From: JAWXUD01 sp044432945
GTDB lineage: Bacteria; Cyanobacteriota; Vampirovibrionia; Gastranaerophilales; Gastranaerophilaceae
Reading direction: 5' to 3'
Assembly (NCBI GenBank): GCA_044432945.1
Contig: JAWXUD010000047.1
Span: forward strand, 1 to 8,724
DNA length: 8,724 nt
Position numbers and translations under genes: made by a program. This document shows positions 6,470 to 8,724 of the stretch, piece by piece. Below the pieces are notes generated by a model, which was not told where the DNA came from, searched no databases, and saw only the letters and a program-made list of their open reading frames with translations. Numbering within the stretch: position 1 is the stretch's first letter; every line of letters starts with the position of its first letter.

Positions 6470-8479
6470 ATCAAGTTGACTTGTTACAAAAGAAATACTT
6501 TTTTTAATATACTTAGGAACATCAAAAGTGCATGTTTCAGCTTCACCGTTTGTGCTTGATTCTTTTTGCTGGTTTAATTTTGCAGAAAGCTTTAGAGCAA
6601 TCTCTCCCTTATATTTATCTCTATGCCTAATAAACAACCAGATGCATGTCTGTTTTTCTTGAAGAGAGGTTAGCGAGTCAATTTTTGTTTTAAGTTTTGG
6701 ACCTGATGTTGGAAATATTTCATTGATTATATTTAGCATAATTGCAATATTATTTTCAGTATAGGCTAGCTCATATTCTAAAGTCTTAAAGGCTAGTTCT
6801 ACCTGTATTTCTTTTTCCTTGCAGTTAGACTTAATATTGAGACACCTATTAGATAAAGTCCCAGAATTGAGTTTGTTTATAATACCGCTCAAATCCGCAC
6901 AATCATAATCTATATCTTTTGATATATATGTATTTACATCACTTTTATCAGTACACCTATCATCATCAGTTATTATAACAGACTTTGCAAAAGTTTCTTT
7001 CCCTGATTTTTTATCTGTTAATAAGTTTACAAAAGGTTTGAAAGCCAAACTATCCACATTTACTACTTCGACAGCATATTTATCTAAAGGTCTATCTAAA
7101 TACTTAGCTATTTCAGGAAGGAGTAATGCTTCGGATATTCCTTCAACAAAAATAATTCCTTTAGAAAAGAATATTTGTGATTTAGTTACATCCAAGTATT
7201 TTTGCAAATATATTTTATCCATGTCATCTACCGATGTATCGCTTAATGAGAGACACTTAACTTCAAAATCTTTTTCGTATAATAAGTTTATTTTATCCAT
7301 GTTAATTTTAGATACTAGAGTCGGAGAATGAGAAGTATAAATCACTTGAATATTTTCGCTTGTCATATGTTCGGTTTCAAAATAATTATGTATCAATTCT
7401 TGCAACTGCGGGTGTAGATGTGCTTCTGGTTCTTCTACCAGCAGTAAATTTTGATATATTTCTTTTTTGTCCATAGACATATCGCCTAATATTGTGGACA
7501 TAAAAACTAAGTTGTTGTAACCCAAACCATTTTGAAATAATTCGAAATTCCTGTTGTCTAATAATGCAATTTGCTCTTTAAAAGAATCATTAACATCTTC
7601 AAGTGAAGTAATTTTTTCGCCAAAAAGACCTAATTGCAGAAATATACCATTCGTTCCATCTTTAGATAGTTCATTTAATTTTTTAGAATCTATTATGTGA
7701 GTTATTTTAGAATAAAGAGAATTGCTTTGAGAAATAAATATCCACTTTGACTTTATCCAGCTTCTTAACGACGATAACACGGATTCAAAACGAGGCTCTA
7801 CTAAACCAATATCAATTTGCTGGGATAGTGTAGCCTGTTCAATCTTTGATAAGTTATCGTTAATAGTATTTTTTGCTTTAATTATATCGGATTTTTTGAT
7901 TAAAGTAGCGTTTGCGTTTTTCAATTCTTTTACAAGCTCATCTCTTTTTTCTTTAGTATCTGATATAGTCTCTAATAAATTTGCTAGTTTGCTATTTCGT
8001 GATGGTTTCATTTCGGTTTCTACATTTCGTAATGCCCCTAAAAAAGCAACTTCTACCGACTCTAATGTTTCAGATGAAATCGTATTGCCTTCAATTTTTC
8101 CACCCCAAATTGCATATTTAATCTTTTCTATTCCTTGTGGCGATTTTGATATATAAAATTTGACATGAAATTCGCCTTCATCTACAGTTTCAGCGTCCCA
8201 TAGTTCAATCAAATTCCTAGGGACATTTCCAAGATATACATCAAATTGTGCTGTATTAGCTCTAATACCTTCGAAATCAACATGAAAATCAGACTTTAAA
8301 AAGTATATTTGTTTCTGATAACTTAATGTGGAAAATGCAATTCTTATAGCATCTAATAATGCGGATTTACCAATATTATTTTCGCCAATAATAGCATTTA
8401 CCCCTTTGTTGAAAATAGCTTCAATCCCAGTTTCACTAAACCTGCGAAAATTACTAATTTTAATTTTTTTAAGATACAT
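6467..8479 (-). CDS. gajA: OLD-family ATPase-TOPRIM nuclease, GajA-like subunit of Gabija defence
   Basis: A 670-residue protein. The N-terminal ABC/SMC-type ATPase has Walker A GENNIGKS (32-39), an OLD-type ALRNVETE segment (149-156), a signature-like NGLGYNNL (317-324), Walker B LLLVEEPEAHLHP (345-357) and the H-loop SHSP (383-386). A TOPRIM domain follows, with FVEGISE (444-450, catalytic E446) and VIITDDDR (501-508, acidic D505-D507). A later KYKGE (622-626) may supply the class 2 OLD catalytic lysine. In Gabija, GajA forms a large complex with GajB and nicks or cuts DNA when nucleotide levels fall during phage infection. The tandem UvrD-like helicase marks class 2 OLD proteins. ATG 8479 is preceded by AAAGGGG about 7 nt upstream and by a strong promoter. 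It is longer than the roughly 580-residue studied GajA. All key residues seen are intact, so it is probably functional. Confidence 0.9.
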   Translation of the reverse strand: MYLKKIKISNFRRFSETGIEAIFNKGVNAIIGENNIGKSALLDAIRIAFSTLSYQKQIYFLKSDFHVDFEGIRANTAQFDVYLGNVPRNLIELWDAETVDEGEFHVKFYISKSPQGIEKIKYAIWGGKIEGNTISSETLESVEVAFLGALRNVETEMKPSRNSKLANLLETISDTKEKRDELVKELKNANATLIKKSDIIKAKNTINDNLSKIEQATLSQQIDIGLVEPRFESVLSSLRSWIKSKWIFISQSNSLYSKITHIIDSKKLNELSKDGTNGIFLQLGLFGEKITSLEDVNDSFKEQIALLDNRNFELFQNGLGYNNLVFMSTILGDMSMDKKEIYQNLLLVEEPEAHLHPQLQELIHNYFETEHMTSENIQVIYTSHSPTLVSKINMDKINLLYEKDFEVKCLSLSDTSVDDMDKIYLQKYLDVTKSQIFFSKGIIFVEGISEALLLPEIAKYLDRPLDKYAVEVVNVDSLAFKPFVNLLTDKKSGKETFAKSVIITDDDRCTDKSDVNTYISKDIDYDCADLSGIINKLNSGTLSNRCLNIKSNCKEKEIQVELAFKTLEYELAYTENNIAIMLNIINEIFPTSGPKLKTKIDSLTSLQEKQTCIWLFIRHRDKYKGEIALKLSAKLNQQKESSTNGEAETCTFDVPKYIKKSISFVTSQLD

Positions 8480-8518
8480 ATCTTTACCCCTTTGTTAAGT
8501 CTATACTTAATAATATTA

Positions 8519-8547
8519 ATTATACACTAATTTTTAATATTATTCAA
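8519..8547 (-). promoter_or_regulatory. Strong sigma-A-type promoter of the gajAB operon
   Basis: On the minus strand TTGAAT (8547-8542) is followed by exactly 17 bp and a perfect TATAAT (8524-8519). Transcription would start near 8512, giving a leader of about 33 nt that contains the AAAGGGG binding site before the gajA ATG. No operator overlaps it obviously, so basal expression of Gabija is expected. Confidence 0.75.
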
Positions 8548-8586
8548 ACAAAAAATATGCATCATCTAAAATAAGGTAACTTGCTT

Positions 8587-8607
8587 GACGGATTTATGTA
8601 TCCAGTC
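8587..8607. repeat. Imperfect hairpin in the divergent intergenic region
   Basis: GACGGAT (8587-8593) pairs with ATCCAGTC (8600-8607) with one bulged A, around a 6-nt loop. It lies between the two divergent promoters and could be an operator half-pair or a minor structure. Support is limited to the base pairing. Confidence 0.3.
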
Positions 8608-8610
8608 AAA

Positions 8611-8659
8611 TGAAAAAGTAAATTCCACAGTGGACAAAAAAATGGTGTTTACTTTTTCA
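8611..8659. promoter_or_regulatory. 12-bp-arm inverted repeat, likely operator for the divergent gene
   Basis: TGAAAAAGTAAA (8611-8622) and TTTACTTTTTCA (8648-8659) are perfect inverted arms around 25 bp. The spacer holds a second palindrome, CCACAGTGG (8625-8633). In addition TAAATTCCA occurs twice, at 8619-8627 and 8661-8669, 42 bp apart (about four helical turns). The right arm covers the -35 hexamer of the candidate rightward promoter, as expected of a repressor site. The binding protein may be the product of the gene starting beyond the window. Confidence 0.55.
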
Positions 8660-8676
8660 CTAAATTCCAGTAGAAT
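8648..8676 (+). promoter_or_regulatory. Candidate promoter for a rightward gene beyond the window
   Basis: TTTACT (8648-8653), a 17-bp spacer and TAGAAT (8671-8676) give a moderate sigma-A-type match. A start near 8683 would leave a leader of about 40 nt to the GGAGG site at 8714-8718. The -35 element lies inside the right arm of the inverted repeat. Confidence 0.45.
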
Positions 8677-8713
8677 TAAGTTATGCACTGTTTTGGTTAA
8701 AAATATTAATTTC

Positions 8714-8724
8714 GGAGGTATACA
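8714..8724 (+). promoter_or_regulatory. Ribosome binding site of a gene starting past the window end
   Basis: GGAGG at 8714-8718 sits six bases from the end of the window with no start codon yet. A rightward gene, divergent from gajA, probably begins within the next few bases outside. Its identity cannot be seen. Confidence 0.6.

Noticed and set aside
6459..6470. TTG at 6470 as start of the gajB-like gene
   Set aside because: It lies within the GAGGTG binding site and the gajA stop. The ATG at 6458 is better placed and begins the usual helicase N-terminus.
8683..8700. Five-codon open frame (MHCFG) as a leader peptide before the gene beyond the window
   Set aside because: It has no ribosome binding site, starts almost at the predicted transcription start, and shows no attenuator after it.
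1..8724. CRISPR array, tRNA, rRNA, transposase or integrase
   Set aside because: No regular direct-repeat array, cloverleaf or recombinase protein motif was seen in any frame.

Overview
The window is AT-rich, with A/T-biased codon use, GGAGG-type ribosome binding sites and closely packed operons. This suggests a low-GC Gram-positive bacterium (Bacillota, clostridial or erysipelotrichial type), though nothing here fixes the taxon. It looks like accessory DNA, probably a defence island. No housekeeping, tRNA, rRNA or CRISPR sequence was seen.

Left half (1-4133): two transcription units face each other and are bounded by a perfect 119-bp inverted repeat (1-119 and 4015-4133). The rightward unit encodes a small single-pass membrane protein (114-542) and, overlapping it by 4 nt, an 832-residue STAND/AAA-like P-loop NTPase with a TPR-like C-terminal half (539-3037). 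The leftward unit (4020-3010) encodes a D-Ala-D-Ala-ligase-like ATP-grasp enzyme. The repeat carries the whole visible 5' leader, the GGAGG site, the GTG start and the second codon, so two unrelated operons share one translation start module. The two reading frames overlap tail to tail by 28 bp. This resembles an invertible or duplicated-leader cassette and is the most unusual thing in the window. The left repeat reaches the first base, so its full length and outer flank are unknown, and an assembly artefact must be excluded.

Middle (4134-4703): about 570 bp without a convincing gene. It holds several hairpins, a plausible rightward promoter, repeated short motifs and an open frame that looks like a gene remnant cut off where the next operon's 3' end begins.

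Right half (4704-8479, minus strand): a two-gene operon matching the Gabija anti-phage system in domain content and order. The first gene is an OLD-family ATPase with a C-terminal TOPRIM nuclease (GajA-like). It is followed 8 nt later by a UvrD/PcrA-type helicase (GajB-like), whose ribosome binding site overlaps the gajA stop codon. A strong sigma-A-type promoter lies just upstream of gajA.

Right edge (8480-8724): a divergent regulatory region with a 12-bp-arm inverted repeat, a short direct repeat, a candidate rightward promoter and a GGAGG site for a gene that starts just past the end of the window.

GajA and GajB are expected to act as one nuclease-helicase complex against invading DNA. 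The function of the inverted-repeat cassette cannot be read from the sequence. Its position beside Gabija, the STAND-like NTPase and the membrane partner make a second, uncharacterised defence or sensing system a reasonable hypothesis.
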